From the NCBI GenBank assembly GCA_017397025.1, contig JAFQKG010000178.1, positions 1 to 45,510 of the forward strand: DNA of 45,510 nucleotides, given 5' to 3'. The DNA comes from Erysipelotrichaceae bacterium. GTDB lineage: Bacteria > Bacillota_I > Bacilli_A > Erysipelotrichales > Erysipelotrichaceae. Every line of letters begins with the position of its first letter. Within the stretch, counting starts at the first letter, position 1. Below are positions 10,844 through 18,720 of the stretch, one piece after another. Made by a program: the position numbers and the translations under genes. A model generated the notes under the pieces. That model saw nothing but the letters and a program-made list of their open reading frames with translations. It had not been told where the DNA came from and did no database searches.

Positions 10844-10851
10844 AAAGAAAT

Positions 10852-10892
10852 TGTAACAAAAAAGTTTCTCAGCTTTCACAGTGAGAAACTTT
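10852..10892 (-). terminator. Terminator of the first MATE gene
   Basis: An 11-bp stem AAAGTTTCTCA (10861-10871) with TGAGAAACTTT (10882-10892), followed on the minus strand by TTTTTTG. Confidence 0.85.
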
Positions 10893-10912
10893 AATTTATG
10901 GTTATTAGATGA

Positions 10913-12265
10913 TTAATGAACAATTTTTCTTGTCCATGGAAAAATGAAATATAGAATTTGTCCAATGCTGCAAACAACAAAATTACTTAAAACCATAGAC
11001 AGCCAGATTCCAGTAGGACCTAATGAAGTAAATTGACCAAAAGCCCAAATCATTGGAATTCTACATCCCCATAATCTAAATGTAGAAAGAATCATAGTAA
11101 TTGAAGTATTCCCTGAACCTTCAAATATAGCACAAATGATTTGATACCATCCCATGAAAAAAGCAGTTCCTACAGCATAATAATTGTATTCTAATGCCAT
11201 ATCAAGAAGCTGATCAGAAGCATTTTTTACAAATAACTGCACACACATTTTAGAAGAAAGAAGTCCAATGATTGTACAGACTACAGCAATTTCACTCATA
11301 AGAATCATAGCTTTTTTAAAGCATTCCTTTGCACGATCTGGCTGATCTGCACCAAGACTCTGACCAATGAATGTTGATAATGCAGAACCAATTCCATTCA
11401 CAGGAATATAGAATAGAGATGAAATACGATTGCCAATACCATATGCTGACATGGCAATTGATCCATAGGCCACAATATTTTTTGACATCATTACAAATCC
11501 AAACGAACTGAGAAATTGTCCTAATGAGGCTGGAATTGCTACCTTGACAATGCTGATCATTGTAGAAAATGAAAATCTATGTTTTTTAAATGAAATGGAA
11601 GTATAGTCTTTATCATGTAAGAGAATATAAATAGCTATTGGAGAAACAAGTGCTTTAGAAACAGTTGTTGCCAAAGCTGCTCCAAAGATACCTAAGTCAA
11701 AAGTAAAAATAAATAATGGATCTAAAATGACATTCAATATTGCAGAAATTGTATTGAGTTTTACACCAGTTTTTGAATCACCGTTGCTTTGTCGAATACA
11801 CTGAAAAATTGACAATAAAAATAAAAATAGAAAGTCAAGACTGATACCAAGCAAATAATAATAAGCATCCTGATAAATATCTTGAGGAGTATCCAGCCAA
11901 TTCAAAATAGGTTTTGCAAAAGCAATGCAGATAATGCCAATCAGTACACCAAGAAACATACATAAAGTAACTAAGTGAGTAGCAATATTATCAGCTTTTT
12001 CATAGTTTCTTTCACCAATGGATCGGGAAATCATGGCAATTCCAGCCGCACATAATCCTGTTGCAAAAGCTGTACCACATCCCATAATAGGAGAAATTAA
12101 AGATACTGCCCCAACTTGAAGTTCACCAATTTGACCAACAAAATATGTATCAACAATACTGTAAAAAGTATTAATCAAGTTTAAAAACATCAATGGAATA
12201 GACAAATGTAGAAGACCTTTGACTATATTACCATGAAGTAAATCATCTCGAGTAATACCACGCAT
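10913..12265 (-). CDS. MATE family efflux transporter
   Basis: Multidrug and toxic compound extrusion family, a cation-driven antiporter of 12 membrane helices; 450 aa is the usual size. The N-terminal signature is LLHGNIVKGLLHLSIPLMF, followed by STVDTYFVGQ-like text (SIVDTYFVGQIG). An internal half-repeat shows VAIPASLGQFLSSFGFVMMS. The start follows AAGGTGATTGT. Substrate cannot be predicted. A second, more distant MATE gene is at 43981. Confidence 0.93.
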   Translation of the reverse strand: MRGITRDDLLHGNIVKGLLHLSIPLMFLNLINTFYSIVDTYFVGQIGELQVGAVSLISPIMGCGTAFATGLCAAGIAMISRSIGERNYEKADNIATHLVTLCMFLGVLIGIICIAFAKPILNWLDTPQDIYQDAYYYLLGISLDFLFLFLLSIFQCIRQSNGDSKTGVKLNTISAILNVILDPLFIFTFDLGIFGAALATTVSKALVSPIAIYILLHDKDYTSISFKKHRFSFSTMISIVKVAIPASLGQFLSSFGFVMMSKNIVAYGSIAMSAYGIGNRISSLFYIPVNGIGSALSTFIGQSLGADQPDRAKECFKKAMILMSEIAVVCTIIGLLSSKMCVQLFVKNASDQLLDMALEYNYYAVGTAFFMGWYQIICAIFEGSGNTSITMILSTFRLWGCRIPMIWAFGQFTSLGPTGIWLSMVLSNFVVCSIGQILYFIFPWTRKIVH

Positions 12266-12325
12266 ACAATCACCTTCTTAAATACATTATGAAACAGAGA
12301 AGATAAAGATTCAATAATACAAAAA

Positions 12326-12361
12326 GATTCTATTTTAAGTTAATGAATAAATAGAATCTTA
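12326..12361 (-). terminator. Terminator-like hairpin between flavo-diiron and MATE genes
   Basis: AAGATTCTATTT and AAATAGAATCTT form an 11-12 bp stem with TTTTTG after it on the minus strand. It ends the flavo-diiron transcript, separating it from the MATE gene. Confidence 0.8.
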
Positions 12362-12392
12362 AAATGTAAAATTTTCAGCATTATAAACTACA

Positions 12393-13562
12393 TCATGTTG
12401 ATTGAAGAGATAAAATAATCTCATCAGCTAATTGCTGAATTTGATTTAATGTGTTTGAATCAATGACAGAAGTAATTTGAACAGTAGAATTAGTATAGTG
12501 TATGTTTTTACACATTGAAAGAATATTTTTCATTGACTTTATAGACATTGGGGACCAGGTACTATTCTCAATCAATGAAATTGTATGATTTGAAAAATTT
12601 CGATCTGTCAAATGATGAAGAAAATTTTTCATAGCCGCAGAACAAGTTCCGTTATATGTTGGAGAAGCAAGAATTAAGTGACTGTTTTTAAAAGACTCTG
12701 ATACTGCATAAGATAAGTCATCACGAACTAGATCAATGAATGAAATATTTTGTATCCCTTTCTTTTGAAGATAGTTTTTTAATAAAAGAACAGCTTGTTT
12801 TGTGTTTCCATAAAAAGATGTATAGGTTATGGTAACTCCACTTTGTTCAGGCTGATATGAAGACCATTTATCATAAAGATGAACATAATAGGAAAGTTGA
12901 GTTTCTAAAATAGGACCATGCAAAGGACAAATCATTTGTATTTCAACAGTAGATAATTGATTTAAAATTTGCTGAACTTGAACTCCATATTTTCCTACAA
13001 TATTGAAATAATAACGTCTAGCTTCATTTTTCCAGTTATCTAATGAAGAAGTACATCCAAATGAACCAAAAGCATCGGCAGAAAATAAAATTTGTTGAGT
13101 TGATTCATAACTCATCATAACTTCAGGCCAATGAACAAAAGGAGCACAAAAAAAATGCAAACAATGGTTTCCTAAATTGAGATTATTTTGATTTTTTAAA
13201 ATGAGTCGGCGATTTGAAAAATCTGTATGAAACATGTTTTTCATCATTGTAAAAGCTAATTGAGAGGCTGCAATCGTACATTCTGGATAGAGATTCATAA
13301 AATGCATGATACTTCCAGAATGATCAGGTTCCATATGTTGAATAATCAGATAATCAGGTTTTTTGTCACCGATTAATTTTTTGATATGAGACAGCCATTC
13401 ATTAGAAAAAGAAATTTCAACTGAATCGATGACTGTTATTTTTTCATCTAGGATGAGATAAGAATGGTAAGACATACCATCAGGAACAGGAAATTGACCT
13501 TCAAATAAATCAATTTGAGTATCGTGAACACCTATCTGATAAATACTTTGTGTTATCTGCAT
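12393..13562 (-). CDS. Flavo-diiron protein (FprA/A-type flavoprotein)
   Basis: Two-domain oxygen or NO reductase of anaerobes, 389 aa. The N-terminal metallo-beta-lactamase-like domain carries the diiron ligands HMEPDH (76-81), then H in FVHWPEV, D in SADAFGSFG and H in PLHGP. The C-terminal flavodoxin domain starts near residue 240 with TYTSFYGNTKQA, an FMN phosphate loop. No rubredoxin domain is fused. The start follows GAGGTGAAAC. It likely protects an anaerobe from O2; O2 versus NO preference cannot be read from sequence. Confidence 0.93.
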   Translation of the reverse strand: MQITQSIYQIGVHDTQIDLFEGQFPVPDGMSYHSYLILDEKITVIDSVEISFSNEWLSHIKKLIGDKKPDYLIIQHMEPDHSGSIMHFMNLYPECTIAASQLAFTMMKNMFHTDFSNRRLILKNQNNLNLGNHCLHFFCAPFVHWPEVMMSYESTQQILFSADAFGSFGCTSSLDNWKNEARRYYFNIVGKYGVQVQQILNQLSTVEIQMICPLHGPILETQLSYYVHLYDKWSSYQPEQSGVTITYTSFYGNTKQAVLLLKNYLQKKGIQNISFIDLVRDDLSYAVSESFKNSHLILASPTYNGTCSAAMKNFLHHLTDRNFSNHTISLIENSTWSPMSIKSMKNILSMCKNIHYTNSTVQITSVIDSNTLNQIQQLADEIILSLQST

Positions 13563-13709
13563 TGTTTCACCTCAGCATTATTGTGGGATAAATGTAGATA
13601 TTCAGACATATTTATTCATCAAAGTAATAGAGGAAATAAAAGGAAAAGTAAGATTAGTGCAATTCATAAATTTTACTAATTTTATCAGCAGAATGAAGAA
13701 AGAAAACAA

Positions 13710-14423
13710 TTACTTTGTTTGATACATCCATCCTTCATCATTGTGATAAATCATTTGTTTAGTCATGCCGCCATCAATACAGATATTTTCTCCGTTGATA
13801 AAGCTTGTCTGATCTGAACATAGAAATAGAACCATATTTGCGATATCTAATGGATTTCCTACTCTTCCTGATGGATGCTGAAAAGCATCTGCTCCAGTCC
13901 ACTCAAATCCTTGAGTATCGATCCACCCGGGTGATATTGAATTGACACGAACACGATGAGAAAGCGAAACAGCTAAAGCATGAGTTAATGCATGAATGCC
14001 GCCTTTTGCAGCTGTATAGCTCTCAGTTTCTCTTTGACTCATCCTATCCCTGCTAGATGAAATATTGATGATGCTTGCACCTTCACGAAAATGATTCATG
14101 AAAAGCTTGCTTAAATAAAATGCAGCAGTTACACCAGTATTCAAAGCATAACAAAATTCTTCATAAGAGCAATCCGTAATTCCCTTAGAAAGAGGTGCAG
14201 CATTGTTGATTAGAATATCTACATATCCATAATCTGAAAGAACTTTTTGAGCAAAATCTTCAAGTATCTCTTTCTTTGAAATATCACCCACATAGTAATC
14301 ATTGTCTTGAATGTCAATGATGCAGACAGATGCTCCTTCTTTTTTAAATTCTTGAGCGATGCATTTTCCAATTCCCTGTGCTGCTCCTGTGATGACAACC
14401 ACTTTGTTTAAAAATCTTTTCAT
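13710..14423 (-). CDS. Short-chain dehydrogenase/reductase
   Basis: Classical SDR, 237 aa, NAD(P)-dependent oxidoreductase. The cofactor motif TGAAQGIG is at 12-19, NNAA at 73-76, the catalytic Ser in the SSS at 122-124, and YTAAK with Y136 and K140. The acidic D36 after the second strand favours NAD over NADP. The C-terminal FINGENICIDGGMT is standard. Substrate unknown. The SD is AAAGGTG. The methyltransferase-like gene upstream is 48 nt away and may be in the same transcript. Confidence 0.9.
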   Translation of the reverse strand: MKRFLNKVVVITGAAQGIGKCIAQEFKKEGASVCIIDIQDNDYYVGDISKKEILEDFAQKVLSDYGYVDILINNAAPLSKGITDCSYEEFCYALNTGVTAAFYLSKLFMNHFREGASIINISSSRDRMSQRETESYTAAKGGIHALTHALAVSLSHRVRVNSISPGWIDTQGFEWTGADAFQHPSGRVGNPLDIANMVLFLCSDQTSFINGENICIDGGMTKQMIYHNDEGWMYQTK

Positions 14424-14471
14424 AAAACACCTTTCTTAAACTTTTGATAATGATTATTGTTTTTATAAATA

Positions 14472-15017
14472 TCAAATTAATCTTTCTTTAAACGCATCAA
14501 GAATAATAGATACCATTCCAAGCTGAACCTCAGAATTTCTAGTATCAAAGCGATAAGAACGACCTATTTTTCCATCATTTTCATTCCAGTAGGAATAATG
14601 AAAGGTACCTTTTTCATCACAATATTCTAGTAACGTTACTTGAAATCCAGCTTGTAAAAACACTTCACAAAATGTTTTATAATCATAGACAACCTTGTGA
14701 GAATATGCAGGGTGATTGGGATCACCATTCCCTCCGACTTTAACCATGTTTTGATACCAGTCATTTCTGAAATTTGCATCAGGAACTGCAACACGCAGAT
14801 AGCCTCCATCTTTCAGAAATTCGTAACAATGTTTAGCAGCTTGAATTCCCTCATCAATGGTCATATGCTCCCATACATGTTCAGCTAAGAAAGCATCAGC
14901 TTTTTCATCATGAAACATCTTTTCAAAATCAGAACGATTCAATAAATTGAGTTCATCTTCTTGTGTTGAAATCCAGCCATCATAAGTAGTTTTTCCTGCA
15001 CCTAAAATTACTTTCAT
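14472..15017 (-). CDS. SAM-dependent methyltransferase-like protein
   Basis: A 181-aa Rossmann-like protein resembling small class I methyltransferases. It begins MKVILGAGKTTYDGWI (a degenerate motif I, starting directly at the glycine-rich loop), followed by AEHVWEHM (motif II/III region) and LKDGGYLRVAVPD (motif IV-V). The N-terminus is short because the protein begins at the first strand. Substrate unknown. It precedes the SDR gene on the same strand by 48 nt. Confidence 0.8.
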   Translation of the reverse strand: MKVILGAGKTTYDGWISTQEDELNLLNRSDFEKMFHDEKADAFLAEHVWEHMTIDEGIQAAKHCYEFLKDGGYLRVAVPDANFRNDWYQNMVKVGGNGDPNHPAYSHKVVYDYKTFCEVFLQAGFQVTLLEYCDEKGTFHYSYWNENDGKIGRSYRFDTRNSEVQLGMVSIILDAFKERLI

Positions 15018-15052
15018 TATTCATCACCAATTTTATCTTATCATAAACAACA

Positions 15053-15077
15053 ATTGAAAAGACAGCCTTTTCAGCTG
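15053..15077 (-). terminator. Terminator of the PBP-domain membrane gene
   Basis: On the minus strand GGCAGC pairs with GCTGTC (one G-U pair) over a TGAAAAG loop, followed by TTTTC. It is directly after the stop codon. Confidence 0.6.
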
Positions 15078-15078
15078 C

Positions 15079-16593
15079 CTAATTTAAAGGACTATAACCT
15101 GTTTGTTCGATAATGTATTGACCATCTTCCGAAAGCAGAAAATCTAGGACATTCTGTACATTGGGATGATCATTACCTTTGACAGTGATGCAGTAGAGCG
15201 AAGTAGTAATAGGATAAGTGCCATTTTGAATTGATTGATTAGAAGGATAAACGTCGTTTATTTTCAGCATTTTAACATTGTCTACTTCATTCAATCCTTC
15301 TAAAAAATAACGGAATGAATAACCGATTGCCCCTGCTTCATTTTCATATTCAGCTACTTTGGTAATAATACCCATCATGGCAGATTCCATTTCAAAAGTC
15401 ATTGGTTCTTTAAGAGAAATATCACCCATGAAGTGAACCATCATGGATTGGCTGCCAGAACGTTCAGGTCTTTGGAATGCAACTATCTTTTCATTCTTTC
15501 CACCGAGTTCTTTCCAATTCGTGATGGAACCATGATAAATAGAACGAATTTGATTCTCTGTTAAAGAATCAACAGGATTATCTTCTTCTACAAAGAAAAC
15601 AAAGGCTTCTTTCCCAATTGGTGTATAAACTAATTCAACGTTATGTTCTTTTGCATATTCTAATTGAGAAGCAGATGGCTTTGCACCAAAGAACATGTCT
15701 ACATCCCCGTTGACCAATCGTTCAAAACCAACAGCGGTATTATAGAAGGTAACAATGGTTCCATTTTCATTTGTACCATATTTAATATCTTCACTAGTGT
15801 TTTTAAATTTAAGTTCAATCTGATCAATATTTCGATAAATATTCTTAGCGACTGCAGCATATACTGGATAGCAGGCTTCAGCTCCATCAAGAATTGGCAT
15901 ATCTTTTGGGTTGTCTATAATCAATGAAGGCTCATGATCAAGCATTACTAGCTTATTGCTGTCACTATAGACAGTATAATCACTTAAATCTGTACTAGAA
16001 AATCCTCCCATATAAGAGAAGTCATGATTTTGATCTCTATATTTATAATTTGGAGAATTAAAATAAGTTAACAAACATATTCCAGCACAGCCAAGGCAAA
16101 CAAATGAAGATAAGCTTAATATCCATTCTTTTTTTATTAAAATGTATAGAGTAAAAGAGCAAAAAAGCATCGAGCCAATGACAATGATGGCATAATAGCT
16201 GCCATATAATAAAAGAAAAACCAAAAGAGGAAATAAAGGAAAAATCAGCACAATAGGAAGAATGAGGGTACTTCCTAATAAAGAGGCTTTTTCAACAAAG
16301 AAAACAATACTAAATAGTATAAAAACAAGAGCAAGATATCCTGCTTTCAGCTTATTGTAGATAGGATTGAAACGTTTTCTTTTGCTGAACCATACAGAGT
16401 AGACCAAATCTGCAAGAGCACCAGAAACACCAAAATAGATAAGTGATAGAGTCATATTATAAGGAATTGATATCACTGAATCAATCATAGGCAAGATAAA
16501 TAACATCATTGCAAGGGATACAAGTCCTGCAAGAAAATATCCAAGAAACATGAAGAAGCATGTTGAGGCAATACCATATTGTTTATGTTCCAT
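15079..16593 (-). CDS. Membrane protein with C-terminal PstS-like substrate-binding domain
   Basis: A 504-aa protein. Residues about 1-180 hold five or six hydrophobic helices and no signal peptidase site. Residues about 190-500 look like a phosphate-type periplasmic binding domain: DMFFGAKPS, IGKEAFVFFV, the typical NQIRSIYHGSITNWKELGG, and RPERSGSQSMM (an anion-binding-like loop). The C-terminus ends LLSEDGQYIIEQTGYSPL, also PstS-like. There is no pstCAB or phoU nearby. The fusion suggests a membrane-anchored sensor or scavenging protein; ligand unknown. The start follows GGAGGAACACTT. Confidence 0.8.
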   Translation of the reverse strand: MEHKQYGIASTCFFMFLGYFLAGLVSLAMMLFILPMIDSVISIPYNMTLSLIYFGVSGALADLVYSVWFSKRKRFNPIYNKLKAGYLALVFILFSIVFFVEKASLLGSTLILPIVLIFPLFPLLVFLLLYGSYYAIIVIGSMLFCSFTLYILIKKEWILSLSSFVCLGCAGICLLTYFNSPNYKYRDQNHDFSYMGGFSSTDLSDYTVYSDSNKLVMLDHEPSLIIDNPKDMPILDGAEACYPVYAAVAKNIYRNIDQIELKFKNTSEDIKYGTNENGTIVTFYNTAVGFERLVNGDVDMFFGAKPSASQLEYAKEHNVELVYTPIGKEAFVFFVEEDNPVDSLTENQIRSIYHGSITNWKELGGKNEKIVAFQRPERSGSQSMMVHFMGDISLKEPMTFEMESAMMGIITKVAEYENEAGAIGYSFRYFLEGLNEVDNVKMLKINDVYPSNQSIQNGTYPITTSLYCITVKGNDHPNVQNVLDFLLSEDGQYIIEQTGYSPLN

Positions 16594-16661
16594 AAGTGTT
16601 CCTCCTTTTTTCTAGCTTTATCATAGCATAAAGAAAGAAAAACAAAATAAAGTTATTCTAA

Positions 16662-16693
16662 AGAAACCAAAAAGACAGCCATTTGGCTGTCTT
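16662..16693 (-). terminator. Strong terminator of the putative small RNA
   Basis: Perfect 9-bp stem AAGACAGCC (16672-16680) with GGCTGTCTT (16685-16693), loop of four, followed on the minus strand by TTTTTGGTTT. Confidence 0.85.
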
Positions 16694-16767
16694 GAATCTT
16701 TGTATATAAATCGATGAGTGCTTTCCTTAGCTCATGTACTTTCATTGCTGTGTACCTCATCGAAGAC
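16664..16767 (-). ncRNA. Putative small structured RNA, unknown class
   Basis: A self-contained unit: a near-consensus promoter (TTTACA 16797-16802, 17-bp spacer, TATATT 16774-16779), about 100 nt of transcript, and a strong terminator. The body contains a perfect 8-bp long-range stem (CTCATCGA plus-strand 16756-16763 with TCGATGAG 16711-16718) enclosing a smaller GTAC/GTAC hairpin (16736-16739, 16752-16755). It does not match any riboswitch or sRNA consensus I know. A 30-35 codon frame crosses it, but its stop lies beyond the terminator, so RNA function is favoured. This unit fills most of the 302-nt gap between flanking genes. Confidence 0.55.
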
Positions 16768-16773
16768 TCAGTT

Positions 16774-16802
16774 AATATATCATCTGAAAATCCTTTTGTA
16801 AA
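16774..16802 (-). promoter_or_regulatory. Promoter of the putative small RNA
   Basis: -35 TTTACA and -10 TATATT, each one base from consensus, with the optimal 17-bp spacer on the minus strand. Confidence 0.75.
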
Positions 16803-16825
16803 GCACTTTTTTAACAATTTTTACC

Positions 16826-16839
16826 TGTAATCGGTTACA
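16826..16839. promoter_or_regulatory. cre-like operator (CcpA/LacI family)
   Basis: TGTAATCGGTTACA fits the catabolite-responsive element consensus TGWNANCGNTNNCA at every fixed position and is an almost perfect inverted repeat. Its centre is about 65 nt upstream of the predicted small-RNA start, a position typical of CcpA activation. A different LacI-family protein could equally bind it. Confidence 0.55.
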
Positions 16840-16895
16840 TTAAAAAATTATTTTATTTTCACGATCAAAAGAGTTATTTTATGTTTGGAAAACAT

Positions 16896-18062
16896 CTACT
16901 TTAAAATATTCCGAGCATAAGCTTCATAGAGTTCTGAGGCCATAAGAACAGCCTTTTCATTGATATTAAACTGAGGATGATGAAGAGGATAAGATGTATT
17001 TGTACCTTCACCATCAGAAGATCCTACCCAGACATACATCCCTTTGGTATCAGTTAAAAATTCTGCAAAGTCGTCTCCTAGCATGACCTTACTATAATTG
17101 TGTTCAGAGATAGAAGGACCAAATAGTTCAATGGCAGTTTCTTCTACTTCTTTTGCAGCCTCAGCATCATTGATCAAAGGAAGGGTGTATTCAATGATTT
17201 CAACTTCTGTCTCCGCATTGTAAGCCATTGCGATTCCTTCAGAGATTTTTTTAATGTTACTATTAAGTTGTTCACGAACTGCTTGACTAAATGCTCTGGT
17301 TGTTCCTTCAATAACACAGGTATCTGGAATGATATTATAAGCAGTACCAGAATGAATGCTGCAAACACTGACAACGCCTGTTTCAATTGGATTGATTTGG
17401 CGAGATAAGATGGATTGAAGATTGACGACAATTTGTGTTCCGATATAGAGTGCATCTACTGCATGATGCGGAGTAGCAGCATGAGCACTTTTTCCATGTA
17501 CACGAATAGTAAATTTATCACAGCTGGCAGAACATTCGCCACTTCTCAGTGACATTTTTCCGACAGGCAAAGAACTGCACATATGCACTGCAAGTATACG
17601 ATCCATGTTGCTGACTACCCCGGATTGAACAAACTCTTTTGCTCCCTGACAGATTTCTTCAGCATGCTGAAAAATAAATTTTACAGTGCCATTAAGTGTT
17701 TCTCTATTTTTAGAAAGTCGCTTGGCAGCACTTAAAAGTGCTGCAGCATGTGCATCATGACCACAGGCATGCATTACGCCTTTATTCACACTTGCATAGT
17801 CAAGATTTGTTGCTTCAAGAATTGGCAATGCATCAAAATCAGCTCTAAGGCCAATAGTTTTAGCTGTATTTATGTCTGTAATATGTGACAACTCAGCATA
17901 AATACCTGTTTTTCCAATACGTTTTACAGAAAGACCACATTTTTGAAGTTTATTTTCAATGAATGAAGCAGTTCTTGTTTCCTGCATGGAGCATTCAGGA
18001 TTCTGATGAAAGAATCTTCTCAGTTGGATGAGTTCATCTTGTTCGTGTTTTGTTAAAGTCAT
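16896..18062 (-). CDS. M20 family amidohydrolase
   Basis: Metal-dependent N-acyl amino acid or hippurate-type hydrolase, 388 aa. The start at 18062 has GAGGTGA correctly spaced; an in-frame ATG 18 nt earlier would contain that SD. Motifs are GLRADFDALP, the metal-binding HACGHDAHAA and HAEE, and the dimerisation-domain GKSAHAATPH. The family includes IAA-amino acid hydrolase, aminoacylase and N-acetyl-diaminopimelate deacetylase; the exact substrate is open. A weak promoter-less stretch and then the small-RNA unit follow. Confidence 0.93.
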   Translation of the reverse strand: MTLTKHEQDELIQLRRFFHQNPECSMQETRTASFIENKLQKCGLSVKRIGKTGIYAELSHITDINTAKTIGLRADFDALPILEATNLDYASVNKGVMHACGHDAHAAALLSAAKRLSKNRETLNGTVKFIFQHAEEICQGAKEFVQSGVVSNMDRILAVHMCSSLPVGKMSLRSGECSASCDKFTIRVHGKSAHAATPHHAVDALYIGTQIVVNLQSILSRQINPIETGVVSVCSIHSGTAYNIIPDTCVIEGTTRAFSQAVREQLNSNIKKISEGIAMAYNAETEVEIIEYTLPLINDAEAAKEVEETAIELFGPSISEHNYSKVMLGDDFAEFLTDTKGMYVWVGSSDGEGTNTSYPLHHPQFNINEKAVLMASELYEAYARNILK

Positions 18063-18094
18063 GAAAATCACCTCTGTCATTCATATTATAACAG

Positions 18095-18120
18095 AAAAGA
18101 ACCTGCCTAAGACAGGTTCC
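18095..18120 (-). terminator. Terminator of the frameshifted gene
   Basis: GAACCTG and CAGGTTC form a 7-bp stem with TTTTC following on the minus strand, just after the gene's stop. Confidence 0.7.
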
Positions 18121-18125
18121 CTCAG

Positions 18126-18670
18126 TTATTCGCTTAATCTGCTATAATTCTCCATTATCCATTCTATGATTTCAGGCTCAACTATTTCAGAGTTTATTCT
18201 TTCTTGAAGAGTAATATATATTTCTTTTGTTTCTAAAAGGATTCGATAGTATTTGTAGTTCTCTTCTTCGCTGTAAGACAGAGAAGATTTGTCAGTTTTT
18301 TCTAATAATTCCCAATTTTTATCAAATCGAACAGGATTGTATTTATCTGTTTCAATGAGTTGAATCTGTGAAGCTAAAGAATTGTTGTGAAAAAGATAGG
18401 TAGTAATAAAGGTTTGAACTGCATTTCGATTGTACAGAGCTAAAACAGGAATAAATGTATCTGTTGTAATCAAATAGTTTGTACCTTGAGCATTTTTAGG
18501 AAGCTGAAAACTATGATGAGGTTCTTCAATAAAAAGACCTTGCTGAACTGATACAGTTTGATATTCAGCATTCTTTTCGTAAAAACAAGTGATTCTCTGA
18601 TTTCGATAAAAAAGAAGACTACCAATGCAAAATAAACATGCAATAAAATTATTGTTATTTTTTTCATCAT
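18126..18670 (-). pseudogene. Frameshifted single-pass membrane protein, unknown family
   Basis: The 5' part has GGAG-spaced ATG at 18670 and encodes MMKKITIILL, a hydrophobic signal or anchor. After about 20 codons the sensible frame changes: a different frame reads YRNQRITCFYEKNAEY and continues without a stop through LITTDTFIPVLALYN to the end at 18126. Joining both gives about 180 aa. One extra base in the A7 run (near 18659-18665) or the T6 run (plus strand A6 at 18608-18613) would restore it. Cause could be a sequencing error, a real mutation, or slippage. Family unrecognised; likely an extracytoplasmic protein. The terminator directly after it supports one gene. Confidence 0.7.
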
Positions 18671-18720
18671 TTTCACTCCTTCAATTACACTATAGCAAAG
18701 AAAAACCATGAAATAAAGAA

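Noticed and set aside
16665-16768. A 30-35 codon reading frame (start MRYTAMKVHELR or MKVHELRK) across the small RNA.
   Set aside because: There is no good SD for the first Met, and the stop codon lies downstream of the terminator T run, so the message would end before it. Structured RNA is the simpler explanation.
16700-16770. Lysine riboswitch or other known aptamer, suggested by AAAGTA and GGAAAGC text.
   Set aside because: The element is far too short and lacks the paired arms of a lysine riboswitch, and no lysine gene follows.
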